64,000 nucleotides of DNA, taken from positions 62,001 through 126,000 of the forward strand of contig JAZDSJ010000009.1 in NCBI GenBank assembly GCA_039583345.1, written 5' to 3'. Both the position numbers and the translations under genes were made by a program. The first letter of the stretch is position 1. The number at the start of each line of letters is the position of its first letter. Source of the DNA: Tectiglobus diatomicola (GTDB lineage Bacteria; Pseudomonadota; Alphaproteobacteria; Rhizobiales; Hyphomicrobiaceae). Shown here in pieces: positions 18,796-27,972 of this stretch. The notes beneath the pieces were generated by a model. It did not search any database, was not told the DNA's origin, and worked only from the letters and a program-made list of their open reading frames with translations.

Positions 18796-20240
18796 TAGTC
18801 ATATTGCTCCTTGTACCTGCGTACGATATAAAGTGCATATATATTAAGCATCAAAGTCACCACAAAAAGTGTCAGACCAAGTGCAAAAGCCGCTAGAGTC
18901 TGTGGACTGTTGAATTCTAGATCGCCTGTAAGCTGACTTACAATTTTTACTGTTATAGTTGTTACCGACTCAAATGGGTTGAGCGTCAGATTGGCAGCAA
19001 TACCAGCAGCAAGAACTACGATCATTGTTTCACCAATCGCACGCGACGCAGCTAAAAGTACAGCCCCAACAATTCCAGGCAGAGCAGCGGGAAGTATAAT
19101 ACGTCGTATTGTCTCCGACTTTGTCGCACCAAGACCATAAGATCCTTCACGTAAGGATTGAGGAATAGCTGATATAATGTCATCTGATAATGATGACATA
19201 AATGGAATTATCATAATTCCCATTACCATACCGGCCGTTAAAACGCTTGTCGAAGAAATATTTAGACCTACCATGGCGCCAGCGTCACGTAAAAAAGGCC
19301 CAAAGGAAATTAATGCAAAAAAGCCGTAAATAATCGTCGGAATACCTGCTAAAATTTCAAGCAAAGGCTTAGCAAAACAACGGAAACTAGAACTTGCATA
19401 TTCAGAGAGATAAATTGCAGCGTAAAGTCCAATCGGAACTGCAATTACAAGAGCTACAAAAGATATATAGAATGTACCCCAGAGTAAAGGTAAGAAACCA
19501 AATTGGCCTTCACCTCGATTAGAATCAGCTGATGTAAAACGTGGGTCCCAAACCGTTCCTAAATAAAAATTATCTAATGAGACTCTCTGAAAAAAATTTA
19601 TGCTCTCGATAAGCACAGAACCAACAATACCGATGGTTGTAAGAACGGCTATTATTGAGGCAAGTATCAATCCAACCATCATCGTGGTTTCCACAAAAAT
19701 TCGAGCCTTTAGCCTCGGTTGAATTCGAGCGAGCGCAAGTAACAAGCCTACCAATGAAAAAGCACCCGTTACTCCTATAATTATCCAGAAGCTTAGCGAT
19801 TCGAGACTAGCATGTTTATATGCAGCCTCAATTATATAGAAAGGCGGGCTGTCGCCTACTATCACACTTTTTGCTTTGAGTATCTGCTCTGCCTTTCGAG
19901 CCGATATGTCTTTATATAGCCTAAGATTTTTTATTTTATTGGATAGGAACCTCACTTGTCCCATAATAACGGCTTGTTTTGACTTACTAAGTTGTCGTAC
20001 ATCTCTCGGAAAATCCGTTTTAATTATCACATCAATAGTATAATGTGTGGCGGCACTAAGTACTAGCGTAGCAAACAACGCAGGTATTGTTGCCCAAATC
20101 AAACAATATGTACCATGATAACGTATTCGAGAATGCATCTTCGCATTGGAATTTATCTTTGCAACCGCCTTGGCACGTGCAACCCCAGCGATAAATGCGA
20201 CAAAACCGAAAACAATCAGCACTAGGACTGTAAATAGCAT
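18795..20240 (-). CDS. pstC: phosphate ABC transporter permease PstC
   Basis: Permease of 481 aa with an N-terminal extension of helices and a periplasmic part, then a MetI-type core containing LLEILAGIPTIIYGFFALIS, EGSYGLGATKSETIRRIILP and ASRAIGETMIVVLAAG. Several predicted helices lie in the C-terminal 280 residues. I place the start at the ATG at 20240, preceded by AAAGGGG; another in-frame start 12 codons upstream would add a polar segment in front of the first helix. It overlaps pstA by one base (TAATG) and lies 171 bp after pstS. Confidence 0.93.
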   Translation of the reverse strand: MLFTVLVLIVFGFVAFIAGVARAKAVAKINSNAKMHSRIRYHGTYCLIWATIPALFATLVLSAATHYTIDVIIKTDFPRDVRQLSKSKQAVIMGQVRFLSNKIKNLRLYKDISARKAEQILKAKSVIVGDSPPFYIIEAAYKHASLESLSFWIIIGVTGAFSLVGLLLALARIQPRLKARIFVETTMMVGLILASIIAVLTTIGIVGSVLIESINFFQRVSLDNFYLGTVWDPRFTSADSNRGEGQFGFLPLLWGTFYISFVALVIAVPIGLYAAIYLSEYASSSFRCFAKPLLEILAGIPTIIYGFFALISFGPFLRDAGAMVGLNISSTSVLTAGMVMGIMIIPFMSSLSDDIISAIPQSLREGSYGLGATKSETIRRIILPAALPGIVGAVLLAASRAIGETMIVVLAAGIAANLTLNPFESVTTITVKIVSQLTGDLEFNSPQTLAAFALGLTLFVVTLMLNIYALYIVRRYKEQYD

Positions 20241-20411
20241 GGACACGCACCCCTTTCTTCCAAGCGAACAGATCATAGAAAAACATTAATGTAGGCTTCT
20301 CTATGATCTAATCGCTTAAAATTTTTATGCTTAGTCCTAGCCGCGAAAAGATAGTGTTTTTATAACATCTATTCGAAATCATTTCAGATTTTAAAAAATA
20401 GCTAAGAATAA

Positions 20412-21437
20412 TCATAGAGTTTTTTGTTTATTTACCTTATCTAAAAGAGCTTTATGTTCAGCAGCGGGCATTGGAACTAGTCCATATTCTGCAAGGGGAC
20501 CTTCAGAGCCGATCATTTTCGAGGAAGTAAAAAATTCGAGATATTCTTTAAGGCCAGGAATAACACCAATGTGATCTTTCTTGACATAGAAATATAATGG
20601 GCGAGATATTATGTAAGCACCGGATGAGATTGTTTCGAGGGATGGTAATATCCCATTTACACTAGCAACTTTGAGTTTGTCAGTATTATTTTCATAAAAA
20701 GAAAGGCTTATAATTCCAATGCCTGTATTATTTGACTTAAGTCGTCCAAGGATTTCATTGTAGTCGCCATCAATGTCAACAGTACCACCATCCTTACGAA
20801 CCGAAATACATTCTTTTTCTATAGCTTCCTTACCCATCCCTGTTAATTTCATAAGATCTCCAGCACCCGAATCTCTACAACCAACTCTAAGAAGTTTACT
20901 CTCAAACACTTCTCGTGTGCCGTGCTTTTCGCCCGGTATGTAGGCGGTTATTCTCCAAGCTGGAAATCTAACATTTACATCTTTCCAGGTCTTATTTGGA
21001 TTATCGATCATTTTCTTTTTGAACGGAATCTTAGCGGCTAAAGCAAGATAAACATCTCTTGGCTCAATTACCCAAGTGGGCCCCTTGACGCCGGATACGA
21101 AAACTATACCATCATAACCAAAGCTGACTTCTATGATATTGTTGACACCGTTTCTTGCGCACGCTTTTATTTCTTGATCTCTAATTTTACGTGAAGAGTT
21201 AGCAACGTCAATGGTGTTGGGACCAAGTCCTTGGCAAAAAAGTTTTAGACCAGCAGATGAACCACCTGATTCAATTATAGGTGTCTTGAATTTGAAGAAA
21301 GTCTTACTGTACTCTTCAGCGACAATATTTGCATATGGAAGAACAGTAGAAGAACCAGCAATTTTAACCTGATCACGAGCCATAACTGTACCGATTGTAC
21401 TAATCATAGCAGTCATCATGCAAACAACGAATTTCAT
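20412..21437 (-). CDS. pstS: periplasmic phosphate-binding protein PstS
   Basis: Binding protein of 341 aa with an N-terminal signal peptide (about 1-20, cleavage plausible after VMA). The mature part begins with VKIAGSSTVLPYANIVAEEY and has ESGGSSAGLKLFCQG and DVANSSRKI, the phosphate-pocket motifs of the alphaproteobacterial PstS group. It captures inorganic phosphate in the periplasm and delivers it to PstCA. It is the first gene of the operon, so its promoter lies in the long spacer beyond 21437. I could not identify a convincing pho box there. Confidence 0.92.
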   Translation of the reverse strand: MKFVVCMMTAMISTIGTVMARDQVKIAGSSTVLPYANIVAEEYSKTFFKFKTPIIESGGSSAGLKLFCQGLGPNTIDVANSSRKIRDQEIKACARNGVNNIIEVSFGYDGIVFVSGVKGPTWVIEPRDVYLALAAKIPFKKKMIDNPNKTWKDVNVRFPAWRITAYIPGEKHGTREVFESKLLRVGCRDSGAGDLMKLTGMGKEAIEKECISVRKDGGTVDIDGDYNEILGRLKSNNTGIGIISLSFYENNTDKLKVASVNGILPSLETISSGAYIISRPLYFYVKKDHIGVIPGLKEYLEFFTSSKMIGSEGPLAEYGLVPMPAAEHKALLDKVNKQKTL

Positions 21438-22928
21438 CTTCAGTTACACTTTCCTTTAATCTAAATTCTTATGAGGTATACTCTAGTTTATTAATTTAAA
21501 ACTATTCTGGACAAAAAACCTTCATTAGAATTTTTATTTAATAACGTTAGAACAGTTCCAGATACGCAGATGAGACGGCTCCATAACTACATCTCTAAAG
21601 CAGTTACTTTAACAGATTCCTGTCTCAAACAAGTACAATTAACGATGCTGCGATTAACGACAATTATGCGGACGAACTTTTTGATCAGGCGCGAAATGTG
21701 TTTTAAGACAAGATCAGTGACAACATTCACAACAGCGACTTCAATTTAGGTAATTTGTCCCTACTAGAATTAATTATCATGCAATTATAGCGGTTTCACT
21801 TTCTTTGGACACCCTAAAACTAAACATAATACCTCACATATTAGAATAATCTATGGTAGCTTTATATATAGGAATTAGTTACCTGGAAAAATTCGCATAA
21901 ATTACAAATTTCATTTATGTTCTATCTAAATTTGACGTAAGCCGGATAATTGTCTTTACTCGACATCCAGGAACATTCTCCTATTTTTTAAAACAAAATT
22001 AGCGACTGAATTACAAAATAAGTTTCCGCTCAATTAGGATATATGTGTGAATTGTACACTTGCTGGCTCTAAGCATTTTATTGTACTTATAATCTCCACA
22101 TTTTTCTGACGTATTGTTAAAACTATTTGCCGACTTCATCTTTCTGAATCTAAAAATAAAAGTAATTTTATCAAATAGTTGTTTGCGTGCTTCAGTTGGC
22201 CACTTTCGATGTGCCCTCACAAAATACTAAAATTCATACTAGCTATGTATTTTCCTACGTGTTTTATGTTAAGATGTGTTTCATAATTTTTTAAAAGCAA
22301 ACAAAACTTAAACATTAAGCTTAGCATTCATCAAGTAGTGCGTTCTCAACTCATAATCTAAAACATAACAAGAATTATAAAGTGAGGCACTTATTCTTTG
22401 ATTTTTTCACAAATAATAATACTGTGTAAAGTTAGCTTGTTCGTTTAGGCTATTTAAGTTTAATCCAATTAATTATACCTTTGATGGGAAAATACTAAAT
22501 ACCCTTAAACAAAAAAATGCTCTAGCTAACTTAAGTTTCTAGAAAGCAAAACTAAATTACGTTGTGCCATATCTTGTTTTCTGGATTGTATGCGTGTTGA
22601 ATGTAGTCAACAGATTGACGTTATTTGGAAGACACGATAGAAAGTTTCAGTTTTAAGCACGACTATTAAACAGTATGCAATAAAAAGTATTAAAGTTAAT
22701 AGTAACAAAATAATAGTAAATCTATCATTTGTACTTTTTAAACAACTTAGATGCAACCAAAAACCCAGATTACAAATGAATTAATCTACTTAATCTCGAA
22801 GCAAACTGTCTTTGCCAGATCTAAATTGTATTAAATACGCAACTTCTATGAAATATAACTCCTGTGTCTTCCACAGATAGGATCTATTCTTTTAAGATAT
22901 TATTTAGTAAACATACCATGCGAAATCA
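21438..22928. other. largest non-coding spacer (about 1.5 kb)
   Basis: Nearly 1.5 kb of AT-rich DNA between pstS and the alpha/beta hydrolase gene, both on the minus strand. The only ORF of note (22011-22220, minus) has low-complexity content and no family resemblance. The spacer is large enough for a former phoR-sized gene but I recognise no remnant. The pst promoter must lie near its left end. Confidence 0.5.
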
Positions 22929-23855
22929 TTAACTATTTGCTCCATTACCTGCAATCCAGTCAAGGACATCACTGAAGTTTTCAGAAATCCAGAAATGACC
23001 TTGTTCACGCATGAATGCCAAACTAGAACCTGGGATGTCGCGTGCTAGGGCCAAAACACTGCCAATCGGTACATTCAAGTCATCTTCACCAATCCATAAT
23101 TTCGTGTTGCTACAGATTTTATTTACATCAAAATCCCAATCTATAGCGAATACATTAAGATCAATAACTGGGCCCAAAACACCATATCTTAAGCCTGCAG
23201 CGAAAGTCTCCCCTAAAGAACGTCGACTTTCAGCCGAAGACATTGTGCGCTTATCTGAACTGCTAGAACCTACGATTGCAATTTTTACAGCATATGCAGG
23301 AGCAGCAATCATTGCAAGACGATATAACCAAAAGAACATACGTGTTACACCAGGAAGATAAGGTAAACATTGGAAACAAAAACGATGGAATTGTCTAAGT
23401 GGATATTCTGCATAAATATCTGCCTTAGAAAAATTCTTCTCTACAACGCGTCCGACCGGTGCAATTAACGCTAAGTTACGTACATAGCCTGGCATTTTTG
23501 CAGCCAGCACAGCTGCAAATGGTCCTCCACCAGATATACCCACAACAGAAAAAGAGTTTACTCCCAAAGCATGTGTAAATTCTTCAATATCATTACTATA
23601 ATGACTTAGAGATCTTAGTCTTGGCGCTTGTGACAATCCATATCCCCAGCGATCCGGTGAGATAACTCGTAGGCCGCGTATACCTGCAGCCTCGTGAGCT
23701 GGTCTATATTTGAGGCGAGAGCCCGGTGTACCATGCAAAGCAATAACTACTTGGCCGTTTACTGCACCATATTCACGATACGATATCACACGCCCGTCTC
23801 TAAGACGGAATTCGCGTTCCAATTCTGGATCCAACAGAAGAGACCGTTGCTTCAA
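22929..23855 (-). CDS. alpha/beta hydrolase
   Basis: Alpha/beta-hydrolase of 308 aa. The oxyanion-hole motif HGTPGSRLKYRP follows strand 3 near residue 41, the nucleophile Ser108 sits in VGISGGGPFAAV, an acid is available in WIGEDDLNVP, and His287 in REQGHFW completes the triad. There is no signal peptide. Substrate cannot be inferred; the HGTPGS variant is common in poorly characterised hydrolases and occasional proline iminopeptidase-like relatives. It is separated by 150 bp from the aminotransferase gene on the same strand, so a shared transcript is possible but nothing functional links them. Confidence 0.85.
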   Translation of the reverse strand: MKQRSLLLDPELEREFRLRDGRVISYREYGAVNGQVVIALHGTPGSRLKYRPAHEAAGIRGLRVISPDRWGYGLSQAPRLRSLSHYSNDIEEFTHALGVNSFSVVGISGGGPFAAVLAAKMPGYVRNLALIAPVGRVVEKNFSKADIYAEYPLRQFHRFCFQCLPYLPGVTRMFFWLYRLAMIAAPAYAVKIAIVGSSSSDKRTMSSAESRRSLGETFAAGLRYGVLGPVIDLNVFAIDWDFDVNKICSNTKLWIGEDDLNVPIGSVLALARDIPGSSLAFMREQGHFWISENFSDVLDWIAGNGANS

Positions 23856-24005
23856 TTTTTACGTCCGAACATCAGTTGATAATACCCGACGATTTGCTAA
23901 CAAATTAGATCTACCTCAAATTAAAAAATGATTACAAATTAACGCTTGATAAAATGGGGTAGACCTTTAAGGTTACTTAGGTAATCATAAACGAATTAAA
24001 GGTGA

Positions 24006-25208
24006 TCACTTCAAATTATTACAGAATCTTTGAATGCGCGAGCAGGCTTCACTAAGCAGGTCAGTTGAGGTTGCATATGATACTCTCATATTTGGCCCTA
24101 GACCAAATGCTGAACCGTGAACACATGCGACACCCTCTGTATTCAGAAGCTCCATAACAAAATCTTCATCAGTTTGTATTTTCTTGCCTGATGGAGCTGT
24201 TTTTCCAATCAAATCTCTAAAAGAGGGATAAGCGTAGAAAGCTCCTTCTGGAGTTGCACAATTCATTCCGGACGTTTGATTGAGCATAGAAACGACAAGA
24301 TCACGGCGTTGTTTGAAAGTCGCACGAAATGCGTCGAGATGATTATGCGGACCATTTAAAGCCTCGACGGCTGCCCATTGGGCAATACTACAGCTTCCAG
24401 AAGTCTGTTGTCCTTGAAGTGTATCCATAGCTTTTATTAAATGTTTTGGTCCAGCACCAAAACCAAGTCGCCACCCAGTCATAGCGTAGGCCTTTGACAA
24501 ACCATTTACGGTAAGCGTGCGTTCGTATAATTTGGGCTCAACTTGTGCCACAGTTGCAAACTTATGTTCACCGTAAATAAGGTGTTCATAAATGTCATCA
24601 GAAAGCACCCAAACTTGTTCATGTTCGAGTATGACATCGGTAATTGCTTTAAGTTCATCGAAGCTGTACGCGGCACCGGTAGGATTAGAAGGCGAATTAA
24701 GAATAATCCATTTCGTCTTTGGCGTAATTGCACACCTCAAACTTTCCGGCTTTAGCTTAAAGTTATCTTTCTCGTCCGCAGTTACAGTTACGCTTGTCCC
24801 ACCACATAGAGCCACCATTTCTGGATAACTGACCCAGTATGGTGCCACACAAATAACTTCATCACCAGGATTTAGCGTAGCCATTAATGCGTTAAAAATA
24901 ATTTGTTTGCCGCCATTCCCAACTATAACTTGGCTCGGACTATATTCTATACTGTTGTCACGTATGAACTTAGCGGCAATTGCCTCACGTAACTGGGTAA
25001 TGCCTGAAACAGGTGTGTACTTAGTCTCTCCGCGTCGAATGGCCTTTATAGCTGCTTCTTTGATATGATCTGGTGTGTCAAAATCCGGCTCACCAACAGC
25101 AAGTGATATGACATCTATGCCTTGTCCTTTTAAATCGCGAGCCATTTGAGTAAGAGTGATCGTTGCTGATGGTTTAATTCGACCAAGTGCGTCTGATATG
25201 AAATTCAT
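24006..25208 (-). CDS. aatA: aspartate aminotransferase (class I, AatA type)
   Basis: PLP-dependent aminotransferase of 400 aa of the Ib subgroup found in alphaproteobacteria. It begins with the conserved ISDALGRIKPSATITLTQMA. SLAVGEPDFDTPDHI lies in the N-terminal arm region, NSPSNPTGAAYS binds PLP and substrate, SDDIYEHLIY precedes strand residues near the cofactor, and Lys239 in NGLSKAYAMTGWRLGFG forms the Schiff base. It interconverts aspartate/2-oxoglutarate and oxaloacetate/glutamate, and homologues can also use prephenate. The C-terminal arginine region (NMRVSYATS) is intact. It is likely its own transcription unit. Confidence 0.92.
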   Translation of the reverse strand: MNFISDALGRIKPSATITLTQMARDLKGQGIDVISLAVGEPDFDTPDHIKEAAIKAIRRGETKYTPVSGITQLREAIAAKFIRDNSIEYSPSQVIVGNGGKQIIFNALMATLNPGDEVICVAPYWVSYPEMVALCGGTSVTVTADEKDNFKLKPESLRCAITPKTKWIILNSPSNPTGAAYSFDELKAITDVILEHEQVWVLSDDIYEHLIYGEHKFATVAQVEPKLYERTLTVNGLSKAYAMTGWRLGFGAGPKHLIKAMDTLQGQQTSGSCSIAQWAAVEALNGPHNHLDAFRATFKQRRDLVVSMLNQTSGMNCATPEGAFYAYPSFRDLIGKTAPSGKKIQTDEDFVMELLNTEGVACVHGSAFGLGPNMRVSYATSTDLLSEACSRIQRFCNNLK

Positions 25209-25398
25209 GCGAAAGTCTTATCCTTGAGGTAAGTGAAAATAACAAATTATCTCTATTATACGAAAACATTGTTAATGTTATAATTTAACGAATTAAAGCT
25301 CATTAACCAAATGCATAATTGCACACTTAGCGTAAAATGGTATCAGGTGCAGCGGTGAATAATTTGATAATGGAAACGAAAAAGAGATAAGCTTCAAT

Positions 25399-26373
25399 TT
25401 ATAGTTGTCGAATACTCAGGAGAATTTGATTAGCAGCATCAATACCACTATCGAATGCATTTTCAACTGTTGGGCCAAGACACCAATCGCCAGCTAATCC
25501 AAGTCCTAGTTTATCATCGAAAAGAGATGGTCGCCCAAGAGGATTACTTACGCGTGCATAACGCCATCTATGGGACTGAAGAAATAAAGGATTTTTGTAT
25601 TCAATATTGTGCAAATGCAGAAACTCGCGGGCGAAATCATTGGAAATTTTTGTAACATCACATTCCAAGTAACGACTACTCCAATCTAAAGACGCATGCA
25701 CAACCCAACGTGATGGAATATCATTGTCTTCTCCATTATTTGATTGCCGTATTTGCCTCCATATGAGCGGATGATTTTCATGACTAGCATATTTAGAATT
25801 GGGCTGTTTTCCCTCAAAAGCAATCATCATTGTAAGACATGGATCGTATGCAACACTTTTAAGCCTCGGAATCCAATCTGATTTGAATGATGTAATGAGT
25901 TTTTGTGCTTGTGCTGCGGGAATACAAATCATAACAGCATTGAACGTACCATATACTTGCCCTTTAGTTGACTTAAGTCCCCAACCCTCATAATTTTTAT
26001 TTATGCAACCAATCTCAACTGATCTGTGAACATCTATATTACAAGTCAAAGGCTTGAGAAGACAATTCATGTAGGGCAAACCAACTAGTGGGGCGTCAGG
26101 AGGACCGATGTTATCTAGTGCCCCTAATAACTTAAGTTTATCTGTAAAGCTTTTAAATGCACTGCCTTCAGCTGCAAAACCGGGAGCACCGTGATTGAAT
26201 GTAAAGCCATCTTGTATTCGTGTCGCCAAACGTCCACCTAAATTATAACCCTTATCAAAAACACTAACATTAACGCCCGCTTCTGCAAGATGGGAGGCGC
26301 ACGCCATTCCGCTCATGCCAGCGCCAATGATCGCAATTTTCTGAGGCAAAACGGACTCCTGTTGTATGAGCAA
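25399..26373 (-). CDS. FAD-dependent oxidoreductase, renalase/amine-oxidase-like
   Basis: FAD-binding protein of 324 aa with a Rossmann motif near the N-terminus (IAIIGAGMSGMACASHLAEAG), the Glu/Asp-equivalent position in VFDKGYNLGGRLATR, and a C-terminal FAD segment (LGLAGDWCLGPTVENAFDSG). This layout is that of small bacterial renalase-like or NAD(P)/FAD-dependent amine oxidoreductases. Substrate is unknown. The GGRLATR motif is typical of this group. It is transcribed away from the speD region and lies 190 bp upstream of aatA. Confidence 0.83.
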   Translation of the reverse strand: MLIQQESVLPQKIAIIGAGMSGMACASHLAEAGVNVSVFDKGYNLGGRLATRIQDGFTFNHGAPGFAAEGSAFKSFTDKLKLLGALDNIGPPDAPLVGLPYMNCLLKPLTCNIDVHRSVEIGCINKNYEGWGLKSTKGQVYGTFNAVMICIPAAQAQKLITSFKSDWIPRLKSVAYDPCLTMMIAFEGKQPNSKYASHENHPLIWRQIRQSNNGEDNDIPSRWVVHASLDWSSRYLECDVTKISNDFAREFLHLHNIEYKNPLFLQSHRWRYARVSNPLGRPSLFDDKLGLGLAGDWCLGPTVENAFDSGIDAANQILLSIRQL

Positions 26374-27032
26374 TTGGTTGAAGTGTAGTTTTAAAATATA
26401 AAACGTAATCAGTCAGACAAGTTATTTGCTTTCATTAAAATGTTTAAGGAACTTTCTGAACAAGTGAAGTAAACTACTTATATCAAATACAATACATGAT
26501 GTTAATCATAATAGGGTAAAATTTGCATTTATATAAGGTATTTAATAAACTTTAATACCTTGAATTATATAAAATAATTACTGTATTCTGCAAGAGCTTT
26601 TATGAAATTTCACAAAATTATGCATACTACAAATTTGCTATAAAAGTCGACCCATACGCTTCTACAGCCACCTTAAATTCATCAACATATGTAGGGTGTT
26701 AACTTAATTTTTAAGGAATCACAAACTCTTTTAAAGATTTTGCTAAATACATAAAACTGCTGATCCAGGTATAATTTTAAAAAGGCAATACACAGAGATT
26801 AACACACTGTTTGAAATAGACTAAGAAAAGCATTTTGTTCAACAATAACTCCTTACTCACCTAATCGTATAGTAAGCGCTTTGAAAAATTACAAAAACGT
26901 TCTTTTTACACTTAAGTTACATTTAAAAAAGCTTACTAGTAAGTTTTGTTAAGCTTGATAAGAACAAATTATTATGTTTGCTGTGTTTAGAACACATTTT
27001 CTCTTGCAATTATAAGCAATTGCCTTCATATG
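26374..27032. other. divergent AT-rich spacer upstream of the speD leader
   Basis: About 660 bp without a gene. It ends sharply at 27033, where the composition changes to the GC-rich speD leader. It should hold the promoters of the FAD oxidoreductase (minus) and of speD (plus). I assign no specific boxes. Confidence 0.45.
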
Positions 27033-27137
27033 CGGAGATCTCCGTTCGACCCCCTGCCCTAAAGGTGAGCTAGATGACCTAGACCCCAAAGGTAAGAGCG
27101 GACGGGTCACATCTATCTACTGGTTGGGGAGGGTCAC
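27033..27137 (+). ncRNA. candidate structured 5' leader of speD
   Basis: About 105 nt that are strikingly GC-rich against the AT-rich spacer. It begins with the palindrome CGGAGATCTCCG (27033-27044). CCCTAAAGGTGAG (27057-27069) is repeated as CCCCAAAGGTAAG (27084-27096), 11 of 13 identical and 27 bp apart. GGGTCACAT (27104-27112) is repeated exactly at 27131-27139, also 27 bp apart, where the second copy contains the speD start codon. GACCCCC (27048-27054) and GACCCC (27082-27087) are each complementary to the GGGTC of both copies, so alternative helices could expose or hide the Shine-Dalgarno GGGGAGGG (27126-27133). It matches no SAM-I, SAM-II, SAH or speF-type consensus that I can recall. 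Calling it a regulatory RNA is inference. Confidence 0.5.
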
Positions 27138-27734
27138 ATGGCCTACGATGACACCCTCTTCCAATTGGGGATGGACTTGACTCGTTCAAGCACCGCCCAA
27201 AAGGAAGATCATGGTGAAACTACGTCTGGTTCGCAGAAAACTTACAAAAGAAGTAAGACATTAGAATCTCAACTCTTTGACGACTTGCCGGACGAACGAC
27301 TAGACTACTTCATAGAACGTAACGGTGTTCGTTATGCTGGAAATCATTTGATTATAGATTTATTTGGTGCAAGACGCATAGATGACATCAAACATATGGA
27401 GCAAACGTTAAAGCAATGCGTCAAGGTTGCAGGCGCAACGGAGCTGCATTTTTATTTGCATCATTTTACCCCTAATGGCGGAATATCAGGAGTTGCAGTT
27501 CTGTCGGAAAGTCATATCTCTGTACACAGCTGGCCTGAAGCATATTATGCAGCCTTTGACATATTCATGTGCGGTAAAGCAAAACCAGAATTGTGCATTA
27601 AAATTTTGAAAGATGCGTTTGAAGCTCGCGAAGTAATAGTAAAAACTCACAGGCGTGGCGAAGATCTTGATCTCATGGATTGGAGACAAGCGACGCAACG
27701 AGTTTCAGAGGAACAAGCAAATAAGGCCGCATAA
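27138..27734 (+). CDS. speD: S-adenosylmethionine decarboxylase proenzyme
   Basis: Prokaryotic-type AdoMet decarboxylase of 198 aa. It makes decarboxylated SAM, the aminopropyl donor for spermidine. The proenzyme cleaves itself between Glu124 and Ser125 in VLSESHISVHSWPE, converting Ser125 to the pyruvoyl cofactor; His130 and Cys145 (FMCG) are the processing and catalytic partners. Compared with the 130-aa Thermotoga enzyme it has an N-terminal extension of about 60 residues (DDTLFQLGMDLTRSSTAQKE, then a charged stretch) that contains no known domain. GGGGAGGG lies 4 bp before the ATG. A strong terminator follows, so speD is probably monocistronic although its partner speE lies just downstream. 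Confidence 0.93.
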   Translation: MAYDDTLFQLGMDLTRSSTAQKEDHGETTSGSQKTYKRSKTLESQLFDDLPDERLDYFIERNGVRYAGNHLIIDLFGARRIDDIKHMEQTLKQCVKVAGATELHFYLHHFTPNGGISGVAVLSESHISVHSWPEAYYAAFDIFMCGKAKPELCIKILKDAFEAREVIVKTHRRGEDLDLMDWRQATQRVSEEQANKAA

Positions 27735-27768
27735 TGTGTCTTTAAAAAATTAATAAGACTATTTGGCA

Positions 27769-27802
27769 AGTGTCCGGCGTAGTTCGCTGGACACTATTTT
27801 TT
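27769..27802 (+). terminator. rho-independent terminator after speD
   Basis: AGTGTCCGGCG (27769-27779) pairs with CGCTGGACACT (27785-27795) through 11 bp with one G-U pair and a TAGTT loop, followed by ATTTTTT. This is the clearest intrinsic terminator in the window, 35 bp after the speD stop codon. Confidence 0.9.
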
Positions 27803-27972
27803 GATTAGAATTCTGACTTTATGCGTATCGTTTGTATTTCAGTCAGAAGCTATCATGAACACAATATTTAACATGTGATATTTAGAAAAGCACAAATCTA
27901 GCATAACCTGACCACAGGCTGATTTGAGAAACACTAGCTAAAGCTAGTCATTTAGTAATAAGGAATATAACT

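Noticed and set aside
21700..21780. Pho box upstream of pstS
   Set aside because: A TGACAACATTCACAACAG stretch partly resembles one, but the second half does not keep the direct-repeat phase.
22011..22220. 69-aa minus-strand ORF in the large spacer
   Set aside because: No convincing ribosome site, no family resemblance, Lys/Asn/Ile-rich as expected of random AT-rich DNA.
27033..27137. Known SAM-II, SAM-V, SAH or speF riboswitch in front of speD
   Set aside because: The conserved core elements of these classes as I recall them do not fit the repeats seen; kept only as an unassigned leader.
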